Shown: positions 1 through 11,622, numbered from the stretch's first letter. The stretch is DNA of 64,000 nt from Pyronema omphalodes (GCA_024516155.1 JAJJXM010000053.1:419663-483662); one strand, 5' to 3'. Translations and numbers: made by a program. Notes: a model not told the origin generated them from the sequence alone.

Positions 1-2
1 GA

Positions 3-209
3 TGGTGGCCATGGTATTATGTCAGGCAGTGGTTTAGTTCGTGGATAGGGGGGTGGTTTGGGGCAGTTGAAAATGGGCTGGCTGGCAATATCGCAGACCC
101 GAACAGGATGAATTTGGATGGTCAGGGTTCGAGGGCAAGGATGCATCCTATGTTATACGATCAAATGATGGGGAGACATGCAGGATCTTCTCGACATTCG
201 AGAAATTGA
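3..209 (+). CDS. possible C-terminal end of a gene cut by the window edge
   Basis: One frame is open from the window edge to a TGA at 207-209, giving about 68 residues. The first part is rich in tryptophan (WWPWYY, WFSSWIGGWFG). The tail (GNIADPNRMNLDGQGSRARM and on to HSRN) has ordinary protein-like composition. A second frame also reads as a short glycine-rich end that stops at 46-48, so the true terminal exon is uncertain. The family is not recognised. An AT-rich stretch with no ORF follows, consistent with a 3' UTR. Confidence 0.3.
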   Translation, partial: WWPWYYVRQWFSSWIGGWFGAVENGLAGNIADPNRMNLDGQGSRARMHPMLYDQMMGRHAGSSRHSRN

Positions 210-3200
210 GCTGGAAGTGGATGAGGGAGCAATGAATGAATGACGTAGGCGATGATTAGTAATTTTGGAGAAGAAGAGTGAAGGTATAAGAGATACATTA
301 GAGATATTTTGGATGTGTGGGTATAATTAGATTCCAGGACAGGTGTTTATTGATGTATGAATGAGCTTTGTTTTCTGATGACTTTGTTGCTGTGGTTTTA
401 AGCGATGCGGCTTTAATTTTGATTGTTTTGGGCTGTAGACTCTAGAGAGTTGGATTAATAGAAATCATAATTTTGGGTACGCCTCAATATTCCGTGACAA
501 CAGTATTAACCTATTTCATAGGTTGTGGATGAAGCTTAAGCCTGTTGATTCTCGTCCTTGGAGTACTCGTGTATCCGTCATGGGTGCTGTGTGGTGATTT
601 TGAGCCACGTGCGAGAAAGTCGGTATCTCAATCATACTTTCAACAGCCATGCCTCCATTTCACTCTCTATCCGTGGATAGTGCCCCCCATCTCTCCCCAT
701 ACCATCCCCGAGTGTACGTTCCATCTCCACTTTTACTACATTCCATCGCCGTCCGCACTACCTACCATGTCTCCCTTCCCTCATTCCATCTCCTTCTATT
801 ATCTCTATGCCTCCTCTGCAACATGCCTTTGTCTTGTAACGAAACTTTCGACATAATATCTTCAAGCCTCCATTCTTAAACATCGAAACATAGGCTTCTT
901 GTTTTCGGTGCGTGTCTTGGCCCCATTCTACTTTCATGCTATGCTGGACCTCTAGTGCTGTTTTCTTAATCGTTTTTTTTTTCGGGTTATGATCTCCATC
1001 TCCATCGTCACAAAATGCGCAATGAAGTATTGCAGTCGATCGACTCATCAGCATCACGCTGCTTATATGAGATGTGTTAAGTCACTGTTGGAATCGTGTG
1101 TGTATGATTTTGGGTATGTGGACTCACATGTATTACGGTTTGTTTGATCAAGCTGACAAAAGATTACAGTCTTACAAAGTTCACCTACCGTATATATTTG
1201 GCCTCGAGAATACTTATATCTAGGTATCCACAGGGATCTCAGCCGTTGAAGAGTTTATCGACTTGTATAAGAGAACATTATACAGTCCACAAATACAGCA
1301 GACTTATCGGCAAGGAAACCGGTGAGCCGAGGGTCGAATAACAGAGTTGCCAAGAGACTCAAGTTTATTCTCCCACATCAGTGTTTTATGTATAGTTGTT
1401 ATTCCATCCTTCATCAATATTCTAACAGACGTCCTGACTTATTATACTTGGCTGGCGACTTGGCATAAGCTTATGCGGTTCCTTGTACGAAGTTCTCGGC
1501 AATGCAGGAACGTCGCTGGGCATAAACTCACCGGAGGCATGGCACGGTTTACGCTAATCACGATTGCGGATCCCATCGCATATGTGGGGCCCACCACCCT
1601 TACGCAAGCCCGCAAGCTATGTATCGGTCCTCTATGTATCGGCATAAGGCACCATATGAGATATCCGAGATGACTTTTTTTGGAATCCGAGAACGATGCC
1701 GAGAACGATGGTGGATCAGATCGCGGTCGGATGACGAAGTTCTGACGAATCCTAACGCTGTCTATGCTCCGTCTATTCTGCACCAGGGCTTGGCTTCATC
1801 AGATTTTCTGGAAAGATCGGCAGAACTTATCAAGCCGTAAGTTTCTTTTCTAGAGTTTCTAGAGTTTCTAAGTCTTCCGGTAGACAGTAAGTCGGGCACC
1901 GGCGGATCCACGGCACTACTTATCTCCGCGTATCCTGGGGCCCGTCACCGATACCATGCACCAAAACTGGAGACTTGAGACTTGAGCGGACTGTGCAGGG
2001 TCGGTATTGTCGCCTTGCGCGTGTTGATCGGAAGCTCGAGCGTGCGGATGCGATGAGTGGGAATTAAAAATATCAATACGATAAAAGGATTTTGATGGAT
2101 TTGACACGGTTCCTGGGTAAGTGTTCTTCTTTGCGTGTTCTATACCGGTATTGTGTGGATTATTGATTTCTAATCGGTGATCTGTGAGAAATCTTGGATT
2201 AAGGATATGCTTCGAGTATGAAAACTACGGGTACCTAAGTCTGGAACATTGTTTCTTCTTGACAGTTGTCCCGTTATCTTCAAGTTTTCCCACTTGCACA
2301 CACGTTGCCAGTGGTTTTCAGTGGGCATTTTGTGCCTATGCAGCATGTCTGTTCCACTGAATTGTGCCTACACTATTCCTTCTCCCTTTACATTCCAGAT
2401 TTTGAACGGATTCCCAATATTCTAAAATTTCTGACATCCTTAGGGCATAGGTCTAGGTCACTTGTTCCCTCCGCCTGCCTCGCAGTTTCAGCTAGAGCGA
2501 TCGATCCTTCTTCAAAATGCCGGCATGATCCGCTGCGACGAACGTCTGGTCCACTTAATACACCCTTGCTCCCTTTAGAGCTCTCTTGATCCCAGGGTTC
2601 CTCTTGGATTCTTCCTGAAACGGTTACATGACTTTGAATTTAGTCTCCCGACTAGGTAGACGAGACGCGTGATGACGTAAAGCTCTCCCCTCATGCAGCG
2701 AGGTTGACGACGACAGTTTGCGAGACTAACCTGCTGTTGTTTGGGTGAAACATGTGTATTTTCGTCGGTTTCGCAGAGATTTTTTTTTTTTTTCAGTGTT
2801 GGAGTTACTAGAAACATAAAACTCAATTCGTAGTTTGTATCCACCGTTCGGCCGTGGCCCGTGCTGGTGGAAGATTCTCTCTCGTCCCTCTCTGGTTTCC
2901 GCGTTGTCGCTGTCGCTTTGCTCGCGTCGGCTGACTTTTAAGAAGCATCCGTTTGCAGTCTAGCGTACTTGACCCCTCGCCCCGCCCGTGCCCAGCCTAA
3001 ACGCACTGCCACACGTACAGCAAGAAGCATCCATTTGTAGTTTAGTGTATACTCGACTGTACCCCTCGTCCCGCCCGTGCCCAGGTTTACGCACAGCCAC
3101 ATGCACAGCAAGCAGCATAGCTGAGCTTTCTCCGCGTTGCGCGGATGTGCGAGGAGAGCAGCAGGGGGGGATGGCATATTCCACCACCCCACAAGAAGGA

Positions 3201-3875
3201 AAAAGTGATAGAGAAGAAACCACTGAACCCCCGAAGGCTGCCCTAAGAAGCACAGAAGCACACACGGTGAGAACCAGTGCCGATATCTGCCCACTTGCTA
3301 CATACCCACTGCTACCCACTGCTGTCCATTGCTGCCCACAGCTCGCTCTCCCAGAAAACTACAACGAAGGTCCCGCTATCGATCTGAGCAAGAGCCCCTT
3401 TTTGAGAAATGTGAAGAGGGGGAGGAAGACAAAAGTCAAGCTTTGTCTATCTCATCAAAGTAGCTGGAGGTACTAAAGTCACTGCCAGTAACCAGCAGCC
3501 AGCCGAGCGACCAGTAGCAGCAGCAGCAGCAGCAAGCAGACACCCATTTCAACCAACCAACCAAACCAACCAACCAGCCAACCGCGGATCAGATCAGCCA
3601 ACTCGACCTGCCTGCCAACCCCGCCACGTGAAAGACCGCAACATCTCTCCACCTCCACTCTAAACCCCAGCACGCATCATTTCTGTTCAAGAACACGACA
3701 CCAGTCAGGAGAGAAGCAGAATCAGCAGAGCTTGTTTTGAACATACATTACCGTCTACAGCGAGAGGAGAAATCTATACGAACACACGACGATATTCCGA
3801 AAGGGACCTCGAAGAGAGACGACTACTCGAAAACTAAACTCAACAGATCCCTCCCCCACACAACACAGTAACAAG
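210..3875. other. intergenic region and leader of the RING ligase
   Basis: No convincing gene is seen. Short ORFs here lack family motifs, overlap on both strands and contain biased composition. At about 2,951-3,100 a roughly 60-bp CCCGCCCGTGCCCAG-containing segment is imperfectly duplicated. From about 3,480 the plus strand turns CA/AC-rich with few G, typical of a fungal promoter or 5' leader leading into the ATG at 3,876. Confidence 0.5.
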
Positions 3876-5552
3876 ATGCCTCCAAGGCTGAAGCAATTCC
3901 TACTACTTCTGGTGATGTTCATAACTGGAACAGTTATCATCTACTTGTGCCTATTCGTCGGCATGATCTCTCCAAAATCCCAAGCGACACAATCTCTACT
4001 CTTCCCTGCTTCGGCAGTGATATCCCTTACCGATGACAATAGTACTTTCTTCATCTCCAGACCCGCCGCATTTGGTCCGCCACTGCCGAAAAATGGAATG
4101 GATGGAGAGTTATTTGTACTAGAAGAGGGACAGTTGGCTTGTGACGACACCCCCGGTTGGGATCCTTCCACCGTTTTGGACAGCAATATTCCCGTACTAT
4201 CCGAGGGAGAGGATGATGGCACCGACAATATTTTGAATCCCAATGTTCCAAGCGATGTTGTAAAGAACACTGGTAACTACCACGCCGACATTGAGTCACT
4301 ACAACAGAGTGCAGAAATTGAAGGCAAAATCGTTCTCGTTGCAAGAGGAGGCTGTGGGTTTTTAGAAAAAGTCCTCTGGGCTCAAAGAAGAGGAGGAATC
4401 GCTCTAATCGTAGGCGACTATAAGCGGCCGGGTGTAGGCGGTGGTAGTACAGCCTTGCTGACGATGTATGCTAAAGGTAAGGATGGCCTAATTAACCCCA
4501 CCCATCTGCATATGCAACCCTAAACTCAGTTTACTGACGATGATTTTGAACAGGTGATACCAGCAATGTCTCAATCCCATCCATCTTTACATCTCACACG
4601 ACCGCCGCTTTACTCACTACGCTTCTTCCGAAACTCTACCGTCCATCTCTCGCCTCCTCCAGAATTCCGGCCGCCGTTCCAAAATCACCTACCACGACGG
4701 CAGTTTCACTTCCTGCTATCAATGGCCCCCGCTTCAACCTTGACGGCACTCCTGTGAAACCACTGGCCACGGCCACCACCACTATCCCCTCCGCAATCCC
4801 TTCAAAAGTTATTCACACTCCCCCGGCCGAGCGTACCGGTCTCTGGATCACCCTTACTCCAACAACCATGACGTCATCCCCATTCTTCGACACCCTTCTA
4901 GTTCTAGTTGTATCTCCACTCGTCACTTTGACCGTTGTCTACACCCTGCTACTTATCCGTTCCCGTATCAGACGTAGAAGATGGCGTGCCCCAAAGTCAA
5001 TTGTGGAAAGACTGCCCGTTAGAACTTACCAGTCCATGAGCACTACTCCACCGGTAGTAATGGCTGCGGCGTTTCCTCCTAGGAGCTCTAGCTTACCGAA
5101 CCCCGCACAGCAACACGAACGACTACCGCAAAGGAGTAACACTGTGGAACCTCAGCAGCGGTTCCATTCTAGATGGAGTGGGTGTAGCGAGTGTGTTGTT
5201 TGTCTAGAGGATTATGTCGATGGTGTAAGCAAGGTTATGAAGTTACCATGTGGGCATGAGTTTCATGTCGATTGCATGTGAGTTTCCCTCTTTCCGCTGT
5301 TGTGATACTGGATTAGATGCTAATTATGACTGATATAGAACTCCTTGGCTTACGACTAGACGGAGAACTTGCCCGATCTGTAAGGGCGATGTAGTAAGAG
5401 GGGTTGAAGCTATTGGAGGAGCGTCTAACGATGGAAGTGATGAGACTACGCCGTTGGTTTTAGGAGACGAGGAAGAGGAGGAGGAGGAATGGGATGGGCA
5501 ACGACATGATTTGGAGGGAGGGTCGGGGAATAATCATCATGGTCGGTCTTAG
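3876..5552 (+). CDS. PA-TM-RING (RING-H2) E3 ubiquitin ligase
   Basis: This is probably a membrane-anchored E3 ubiquitin ligase of the endomembrane system. Three exons are inferred: 3876-4476, 4554-5277 and 5339-5552, giving 512 aa. The introns are GTAAGG...CAG and GTGAGT...TAG, and phases match exactly. Residues about 7-29 are a hydrophobic signal or signal-anchor. A protease-associated (PA) domain follows, with the core IVLVARGGCGFLEK near residues 150-165. A second membrane helix lies at about 312-335, followed by an arginine-rich stop-transfer stretch. The C-terminal RING-H2 has C414, C417, C433, H435, H438, C441, C453 and C456, all ligands present; C441 is completed across the second splice junction. 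An acidic poly-Glu tail follows. The order signal/PA/TM/RING is that of the PA-TM-RING family (human RNF13/RNF167 type), whose members ubiquitinate endosomal or vacuolar cargo. The substrate cannot be read from sequence. The ATG lies in an AACAAGATGC context at the end of a CA-rich leader. Confidence 0.9.
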
Positions 5553-6617
5553 AGAGGCATTGTCTGAGGATATGAGGATTGATGTCTGAGGAAAGGAATT
5601 AGTTCGAGATGTGCATGCAGTTCGACTAGTTGGAATATCTGGTAAAAGTGGCCCGAAGTTTTGACGGTTATCAACAAGGTCATCAACGAGGTTATCAACA
5701 GGTCATCGACTGTTTCTGTTTCAGAAATAACGGGATTTGGGTGGTTCGTTCTTTCTGTTGTTTTTTTTGAGCGATTTGGACAACACATGCAACATAACAT
5801 GGTTTCAGCGTTTTCTTTTTTCATTGTGTTTTGGTTTTGCATTTGGGATATGTACTTTTGGAGTTCTCTTTTAGCTTTCTTGGGTTTTTTCCTTTTTTTC
5901 TTCTTTATAAGTACTGGATTTGGATGGATCGGATTGGTATTGGTATTGGTATTGGATTATGGTGTTTTTTTTTTTTTTTTTACTTTTTGCCTTTTTTTTT
6001 GTGATGGCTTGCATTTTTGGGATCGGAAATGTAATCTGCTGGACTTTAGCTGGATATAGCTACTGGTGAACTTGTGAACTTGGATGAAAGTGTTTTGTGG
6101 TTGATTGATGATGAACTTATTTGTGAGAGATGGTGTGGCTTACTTATTGGAGGGATTGGATGGGATATTGAATGATATGTTGCTGCTTTTTTTTTTTTTT
6201 TTTTGCTGTAAATCAAGTGAAGGGGTATTGGTAAGCATATTTGTAAGTCATGGTTGAGATGTCGTTGTACTTGCATATTGCATCTACATATTGCATGGAA
6301 TGTATTCGGATCAGATACGTCTGGAGATGGAATCTCGGAATATGCATCAGGGAACAGGGAATATGCATCACTGATCAGGGAACATGGAATTTGGAAATAG
6401 CTATGGGATATTGGCTATCAATTGGCTATCAATTGGCTATCAATTGGCTATCAATTGGCTATCAATTGGCTATCAATAATCATAAGATAAGCATAAGAGA
6501 AAATATAAATAAATAGCTATCAATTGGATGAATAAAGTAACATTAAATAATAAAAATAATCATATTACAAAAATATTTCTGGAGGTTTTATGGGATTGAA
6601 TAGTGAGTTACAGAAAT
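5553..6617. other. AT-rich intergenic stretch with an 11-bp tandem repeat
   Basis: This is the 3' flank of the RING gene. It has several poly-T runs and no supported gene. At about 6,411-6,476 the 11-mer CTATCAATTGG is repeated about six times head to tail. Confidence 0.6.
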
Positions 6618-7462
6618 TTGGTTTGATTTGATTTGATTTTGATTTGATTTTGATTTGATTTTGATTTTGATTTTGATTTTGATTTTGATTTTGATTTGAT
6701 TTTGATTTTTGATTTTGATTTTGATTTTGATTTTGATTTTGATTTTGATTTTGATTTTGATTTTGATTTTGATTTTGATTTTGATTTTGATTTTGATTTT
6801 GATTTGATTTTGATTTTGATTTTGATTTTGATTTGATTTTGATTTTGATTTTGATTTTGATTTTGATTTTGATTTTGATTTTGATTTTGATTTTGATTTT
6901 GATTTTGATTTTGATTTTGATTTTGATTTTGATTTTGATTTTGATTTTGATTTTGATTTTGATTTTGATTTTGATTTTGATTTTGATTTTGATTTTGATT
7001 TTGATTTTGATTTTGATTTTGATTTTGATTTTGATTTGATTTTGATTTTGATTTTGATTTTGATTTTGATTTTGATTTTGATTTTGATTTTGATTTTGAT
7101 TTTGATTTTGATTTGATTTTGATTTTGATTTTGATTTTGATTTTGATTTTGATTTTGATTTTGATTTTGATTTTGATTTTGATTTTGATTTTGATTTTGA
7201 TTTTGATTTTGATTTTGATTTTGATTTTGATTTGATTTTGATTTTGATTTTGATTTTGATTTTGATTTTGATTTTGATTTTGATTTTGATTTTGATTTTG
7301 ATTTTGATTTTGATTTTGATTTTGATTTTGATTTTGATTTTGATTTTGATTTTGATTTTGATTTTGATTTTGATTTTGATTTTGATTTTGATTTTGATTT
7401 TGATTTTGATTTTGATTTTGATTTTGATTTTGATTTTGATTTTGATTTTGATTTTTGATTTT
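6618..7462. repeat. GATTTT hexanucleotide microsatellite, about 840 bp
   Basis: A near-perfect tandem array of GATTTT (AAAATC on the other strand) has about 140 copies. It is broken by occasional GATTT pentamers or GATTTTT heptamers, densest at the left edge and at about 6,800-6,835, 7,033, 7,112 and 7,231. Reading it as protein gives only an Ile-Leu polymer, which is an artefact. The unit is not a canonical fungal telomere repeat (TTAGGG). Confidence 0.95.
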
Positions 7463-8203
7463 AATTATACAAAAATAAAAGAAAGCCTTTGAACCTTCGG
7501 CGGGAATATGTTACCCCCCGTATGGTAATAATAAATATACAAGCACTAGAGAAAGTAATCGCGGTAACCGCTACCCGCTACCGGCTACCCGCCACCGGCT
7601 ATCGGTTATCGGATATCGGTTATCGGTTATTGGCTGATACTACTGCTGTATATCTGAACTGATGGTGGTGGTGGGTATCGATGGGAATGGGGTAGTATGA
7701 TGGTGATGGGGTGGTAACGATGGGTAGTGACGATGGGGATGGGGTGGTAATGATGGGGGGGAGGGGGGGGGGGGGGGGAGGGGGAGTAACGATGGGATGG
7801 TGACGATGGGATACTGCCATGGGATACTACCGATGAGATACTATGAATCTACTATGAATATACTATGAATCTACTATGAATATACTATGAATATACCGAG
7901 CAGCCCACAGGAAGTATTGATTTCAAAGCTGAGATACCAGTGACGGGATCAAGAATCACGGATCATGACTCGAATACCAGTAACAGGATCGCGCATCACA
8001 AGCCATCACCCGTGTCTCATGATCAGCTAGTATTCCCCATACTCCATCCCAGCTCTCCAAATTTCAACTCCACAGTCTCCTCCAGTCCGAAGAAGCAGTC
8101 CTCCATAACCAACTACAGACAGAAAAGTTGCATTAGATTCGACTTGAGAAAACTCCAAGCATTGCTTCATGTACATACATACCTTTATGTACATAACAAT
8201 TTT

Positions 8204-8251
<48 letters not shown>

Positions 8252-8516
8252 TTCATTCCTGTGGGCTTTGGTATTAATCAACCCGCGCCTTAGAGTGCTT
8301 GATAAATTAATTCCGGGATGTGGGTGGTATGATTGACACCGGTGACAAGATTTTATTACTGTACAATGTACATAAAGCTTTGTCGAGCTTGGTAGTATGG
8401 GTAGTATGCTATGATCTATCCTATATATGCTATAGAAACAACAACAACCCCCCCCCCCCCCCCCCCCAAAAAAAAGCCGGGATTTGGAAAGTTGAAAGAA
8501 GTTAGAAGATAGAAGT
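7463..8516. repeat. low-complexity intergenic region
   Basis: Several simple repeats are clustered. There is a degenerate CCGGCTA/CGGTTAT stretch at 7,560-7,630 and a GATGGGG-rich tract with a long G run at 7,660-7,830. About five copies of a 12-mer like TACTATGAATAT lie at 7,840-7,895. A CTTT tetranucleotide tract lies at about 8,204-8,252, and a C-run followed by an A-run at about 8,450-8,475. No gene is supported. Confidence 0.7.
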
Positions 8517-8722
8517 ACGGCAACGCATCTGTACATGGAGGGACAGAAAAACTTTGCATTTTTAATTTGCATTTACACTTTTCACTCTTCATCTGTTGCA
8601 ACGCAGCAGTGCAACAGAGGAAGAGTGCCAACCTACCAAAATAAATTGTCGCCACAACGACGCAGCCACACCGCTGACTAAAACACTGACAGATGCGCAT
8701 CACAAAATCGCAAGCGCGTACC
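8517..8722 (+). mobile_element. dispersed repeat family R1, long copy
   Basis: It begins TACGGCAACGCATCTGTACA and ends near ATCGCAAGCGCGTA. The same sequence recurs at 9,664-9,873 (same orientation), and shorter inverted copies lie at 9,476-9,594 and 11,517-11,622. The ends are loosely inverted: TACGGC...GCATCTGT at the left, and TACGCGCTTGCG...GCATCTGT on the complement of the right. That suggests a small non-autonomous, MITE-like element, but no clear target duplication is seen. Confidence 0.6.
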
Positions 8723-8910
8723 GCTGCTGCACTGCGCAGAGATGCGGTTTTGCTTCAACACTTGAAGACACAGCGTGATACTTTACTTGGGCATTCATAG
8801 ATGGATGAAATGTTGAATTTATGTGTTATGTGTTATTTTACAATGTTATCCTGTATCTCTATATCTCAGGTTTGTCGTTTCTCCGCGTCATCCACCAGAG
8901 TTTTCTCCAC

Positions 8911-9067
8911 CATGGTCTCTACTACCAAGATTGTCACCGCAGAGTGGATACAGGTAAGCAATGCTCCCGCTATGGAGGATGACCCGGAAGGAAGAAGAAT
9001 AGGTTGGGAAACACTGATCAAATCTGAGAACGAGCATGAAGCAGTTCTGATAGAACAAGACGTATAA
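8911..9067 (+). CDS. possible small or remnant ORF (52 codons)
   Basis: An ATG in a strong context (CCACCATGG) opens a short frame with ordinary amino-acid use (MVSTTKIVTAEWIQ ... VLIEQDV) and ends with TAA. The frame is open further upstream, from an ATG at 8,801, giving an Arg/Ser-rich leader. A GTAAGC inside (after TGGATACAG) could be a splice donor, so this may be one exon of something larger. It lies between transposon-like repeats and may be a relic. The family is not recognised. Confidence 0.25.
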
Positions 9068-9119
9068 TGCTGTAAAAAAAAACAAAAAACACTAAAGACA
9101 TATACATAATTAAGTTCCT

Positions 9120-9455
9120 AGATAGCCGAAGGACAGCAAAAGCGAGAAATGAGTATTGAGCCAGAAAAGCCGAATAAAGGAAGTGCGAGGAAGAAGAGAA
9201 AAGGATGAGACGAAAACTGAAGAGAGGCGAGTGGAGAAGTCTGAAAAGAATAGGAAAAAGGCTAGGGCGAAGTGAGAGAGGCGGAGAGAAGGGGAGCGGA
9301 GATGAGTGAAACGGAGCAGAGAAGAGAGTAGTGGAGAAGAGAGGAGCGGTGAGACGAGGAGCGGTGAAGACGGAAGTAGAGCGGTGAGGAGAGAAGCGGA
9401 GAGAAAAGAAGAGCAGAGGAGAGCTGGGGAGAGCAGGGGATAGCTGGGGAGAGCA
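9120..9455. repeat. purine-rich GA/GCGGAGAG low-complexity tract
   Basis: This is a degenerate GAAGAG/AGCGGAGAG tandem sequence with very strong purine strand bias. Reading frames on the complement are Ser/Leu-rich artefacts. It leads directly into the telomere-like palindrome at 9,456-9,473. Confidence 0.7.
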
Positions 9456-9473
9456 GGGTTAGGGTAACCCTAA
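9456..9473. repeat. telomere-motif palindrome
   Basis: GGGTTAGGGTAACCCTAA contains the fungal telomere unit TTAGGG facing its own complement CCCTAA, so that TTAGGGTAACCCTAA is a perfect inverted repeat. It is only about one and a half units on each side, so chance is possible. Confidence 0.5.
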
Positions 9474-9475
9474 TC

Positions 9476-9594
9476 AGCAGTGTGGCTGTGTCGTTGCGTT
9501 GCAACAGATGAATCCTGAAAAATGAAAATTGCAAAATGCAAATTAAAAATGCAAAGTTTTTTTGTCCCTCCATGTACAGATGCGTTGCCGTATA
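9476..9594 (-). mobile_element. dispersed repeat family R1, short inverted copy
   Basis: This is the reverse complement of the element at 8,517. It contains TTTTTGTCCCTCCATGTACA and GATGCGTTGCCGTA at its right end and CAGCAGTGTGGCTGTG at its left end. It lacks about 50 bp present in the long copies between the GTTGCAAC motif and the CAGCCACACC motif. With the copy at 9,664 it forms a large inverted repeat around a 70-bp spacer. Confidence 0.6.
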
Positions 9595-9663
9595 GAAGAC
9601 AAGCGCACGGGGTATATTTTGTAATAGTTATGGTTATGATTATATCATACCTGGGATTAGGCA

Positions 9664-9873
9664 TATACGGCAACGCATCTGTACATGGAGGGACAAAAAA
9701 ACTTTGCATTTTTAATTTGCATTTGCCTGTTTCACTTTTCATCCGTTGCAACACAGCAGTGCAACAGAGGACGAGTACCCACCTACCAAAATAGATTGTC
9801 GCCACAACGGCACAGCCACACCGCTGACTAAAACAGTGACAGGCGCGCATCACAAAATCGCAAGCGCGTATAC
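9664..9873 (+). mobile_element. dispersed repeat family R1, long copy
   Basis: It is nearly identical to 8,517-8,722, from TACGGCAACGCATCTGTACA through CCGCTGACTAAAAC to AATCGCAAGCGCGTA. Its first 115 bp are the inverse of the short copy immediately to the left. Confidence 0.6.
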
Positions 9874-9933
9874 ATCAGTTGTATGTAGGCTACTTACACA
9901 GCGGCGATGCTACCCGCCGCGCACCGCTGCTGC

Positions 9934-10062
9934 AGAGTAGAGCAGTGTAGAGCAGAGTAGAGCAGAGTAGAGCAGAGTAGAGCAGAGTACAGCAGAGGAG
10001 AGCGGAGGAGAGCGAAGGAGAGCGGAGGAGAGCGGAGGAGAGCGGAGGAGAGGAGAGGAGAT
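9934..10062. repeat. 10-bp minisatellite (AGAGTAGAGC grading into AGAGCGGAGG)
   Basis: Tandem decamers change gradually from GCAGAGTAGA to GCGGAGGAGA along the tract, about 12 units. The complement reads as a Leu/Ser/Pro-rich artefact. Confidence 0.8.
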
Positions 10063-10885
10063 AGAGGCGAGTTAAGAATGACAGGTTGAGAGTAAAGAGT
10101 TGGTTGGGAGTAACGAGTGGGAAAATAGCAAATAGGATAGTATGGAGGTGGATCAGGATTCTTCTGCGTGAATGGGGATAATGATTTTGTTGGGGTTAAC
10201 ATTATGGCGGAATCATGTTTGTTTCCTTATTTTTATAAGTGGTACTTCAGAACTGGAATTGGTATGAAAGCTTCAACTGTATGACTGTATCGTATGGTTA
10301 ATAATGATAACGGCCGACTTATACATGCAATTCGGTCACAATGTTCATACCGCAAGCACATTGATTATTGTCTTAAGCCTGAGATGACTTCTTAACCCGC
10401 CCATTTGTGCTGTGCCATATTGTGTTTTAATACCATTGAAATCCCACAGTAACCGTCATGCTCATGTCAATGATCATGAAATATGCAATCGTGTTGATAC
10501 ATTGCAGAGGTCCAGTCGCCCAACTTCAGCGACCGTCTCCCAGATCTCCTCACCCACCTCCCTGCATATATCTCTCCTTATTATTACCTACTCACTTGAC
10601 TCTTCTTACCCACATCTCCTCTCTCACCGCACCTCCTCTCTCATTCCTCCTCCCTATATATGTTCACCTAGTCACTTCACGATGAAACTTCCATGTACAG
10701 ACGCTATCTAGCTATTCCAACCCCTAAACCTATATTCTTCAGAATTGAAAGTTGGAACTCTAAAAGAAAGCTACCGTGACATGTGATAATTATCCAATTG
10801 TCATTCGCATTGCTCTCATAGTCTATCCCTTCCTGGCAATGATAGCATGTTGTATGAGAGTTTTCATTTCTATATTCAGCGGCAT
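10063..10885. other. intergenic, no gene seen
   Basis: Short ORFs overlap in several frames and none has a recognisable motif. A pyrimidine-rich stretch lies at 10,520-10,680. Confidence 0.5.
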
Positions 10886-10893
10886 ATTAATAT

Positions 10894-11454
10894 CGGAAAT
10901 TATGCAGGATGCCCCCGAAAAAAGACGAAATTTGCAATATACCCCCGTCTATGCAGGATGCCCCTCGCTTAGGTAGTGAACACCCGCCTTCAGCGCCGGG
11001 CGCCAGATTTTTCACGAATGTTTTTTTTTTCCTTACTTGCAGATAAACATTTTGAATCCACTTCTGCGCCTCTGACTTTGCAAAGTGAATGTAAAACCGC
11101 ATGTCTACGGCCTACTTGTGAATAGCCAGTTTAAACTCGGAAAACGTGGGAAAATCATCTCCAAGGTGTAGTGCATGTCGAGAGATTGGGTCAGCGGCGT
11201 TAGGGTTGATGCTGGTTGTCAGCGAATTGGTGCGCTCCATTGTTGTCGTTGTTGATGATAATATCGAGAAGTGGAATCAAAATCTTCACCAAGCGAGGAA
11301 AAAAAAAACACAGGTGAAAAATCTGTGGCCAAGCGCTGTAGGCGCTGTATTCAACATGGGCGGGTGTGCTCTACCTAAGCGAGGGGCATCCTGCATAGAC
11401 GGGGGCATATTGCAAATTTCGTCTTTTTTCGGGGGCATCCTGCATAATTTCCGT
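10894..11454. mobile_element. foldback (long-TIR) non-autonomous DNA transposon
   Basis: Two long terminal inverted repeats of about 175-190 bp face each other: 10,894 to about 11,070, and about 11,265 to 11,454. Both begin CGGAAATTATGCAGGATGCC, then an A-rich step, then GCAATATGCCCCCGTCTATG with small differences, then CCCCTCGCTTAGGTAG. The central ~195 bp is unique and has no transposase. The 8-bp direct repeat ATTAATAT flanks the element (10,886-10,893 and 11,455-11,462), with one extra T at the right junction. An 8-bp duplication is typical of hAT or P-like transposition, but the termini do not match a canonical hAT end. Confidence 0.75.
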
Positions 11455-11516
11455 ATTAATATATGATTGGCCGAGTCCACATTTAGGAGGTGTTCTGCAA
11501 GCGTGAGAATCTGTGA

Positions 11517-11622
11517 GTTAACCAGCGGTGTGGCTGTGTTGTTGCGTTGCAACGGATGAAAAGTGAAAAATTAAAAGTGCAAAAGTTTTTTGTCCCTCCA
11601 TGTACAGATGCGTTGCCGTAGC
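11517..11622 (-). mobile_element. dispersed repeat family R1, short copy
   Basis: Inverted relative to 8,517: it starts CAGCGGTGTGGCTGTG and ends GTACAGATGCGTTGCCGTA. It has the same internal deletion as the copy at 9,476, so long and short subfamilies exist. Confidence 0.6.

Noticed and set aside
2988..3476. 162-codon plus-strand ORF upstream of the RING gene
   Set aside because: Covers an imperfect C-rich duplication, starts without a good context and has no motif; opposite-strand ORFs are equally long.
6618..7462. Telomere
   Set aside because: The unit GATTTT is not a canonical TTAGGG-type repeat and genes continue on both sides.
6833..7492. ORFs encoding Ile-Leu polymers
   Set aside because: Pure translation of the GATTTT microsatellite; no coding meaning.
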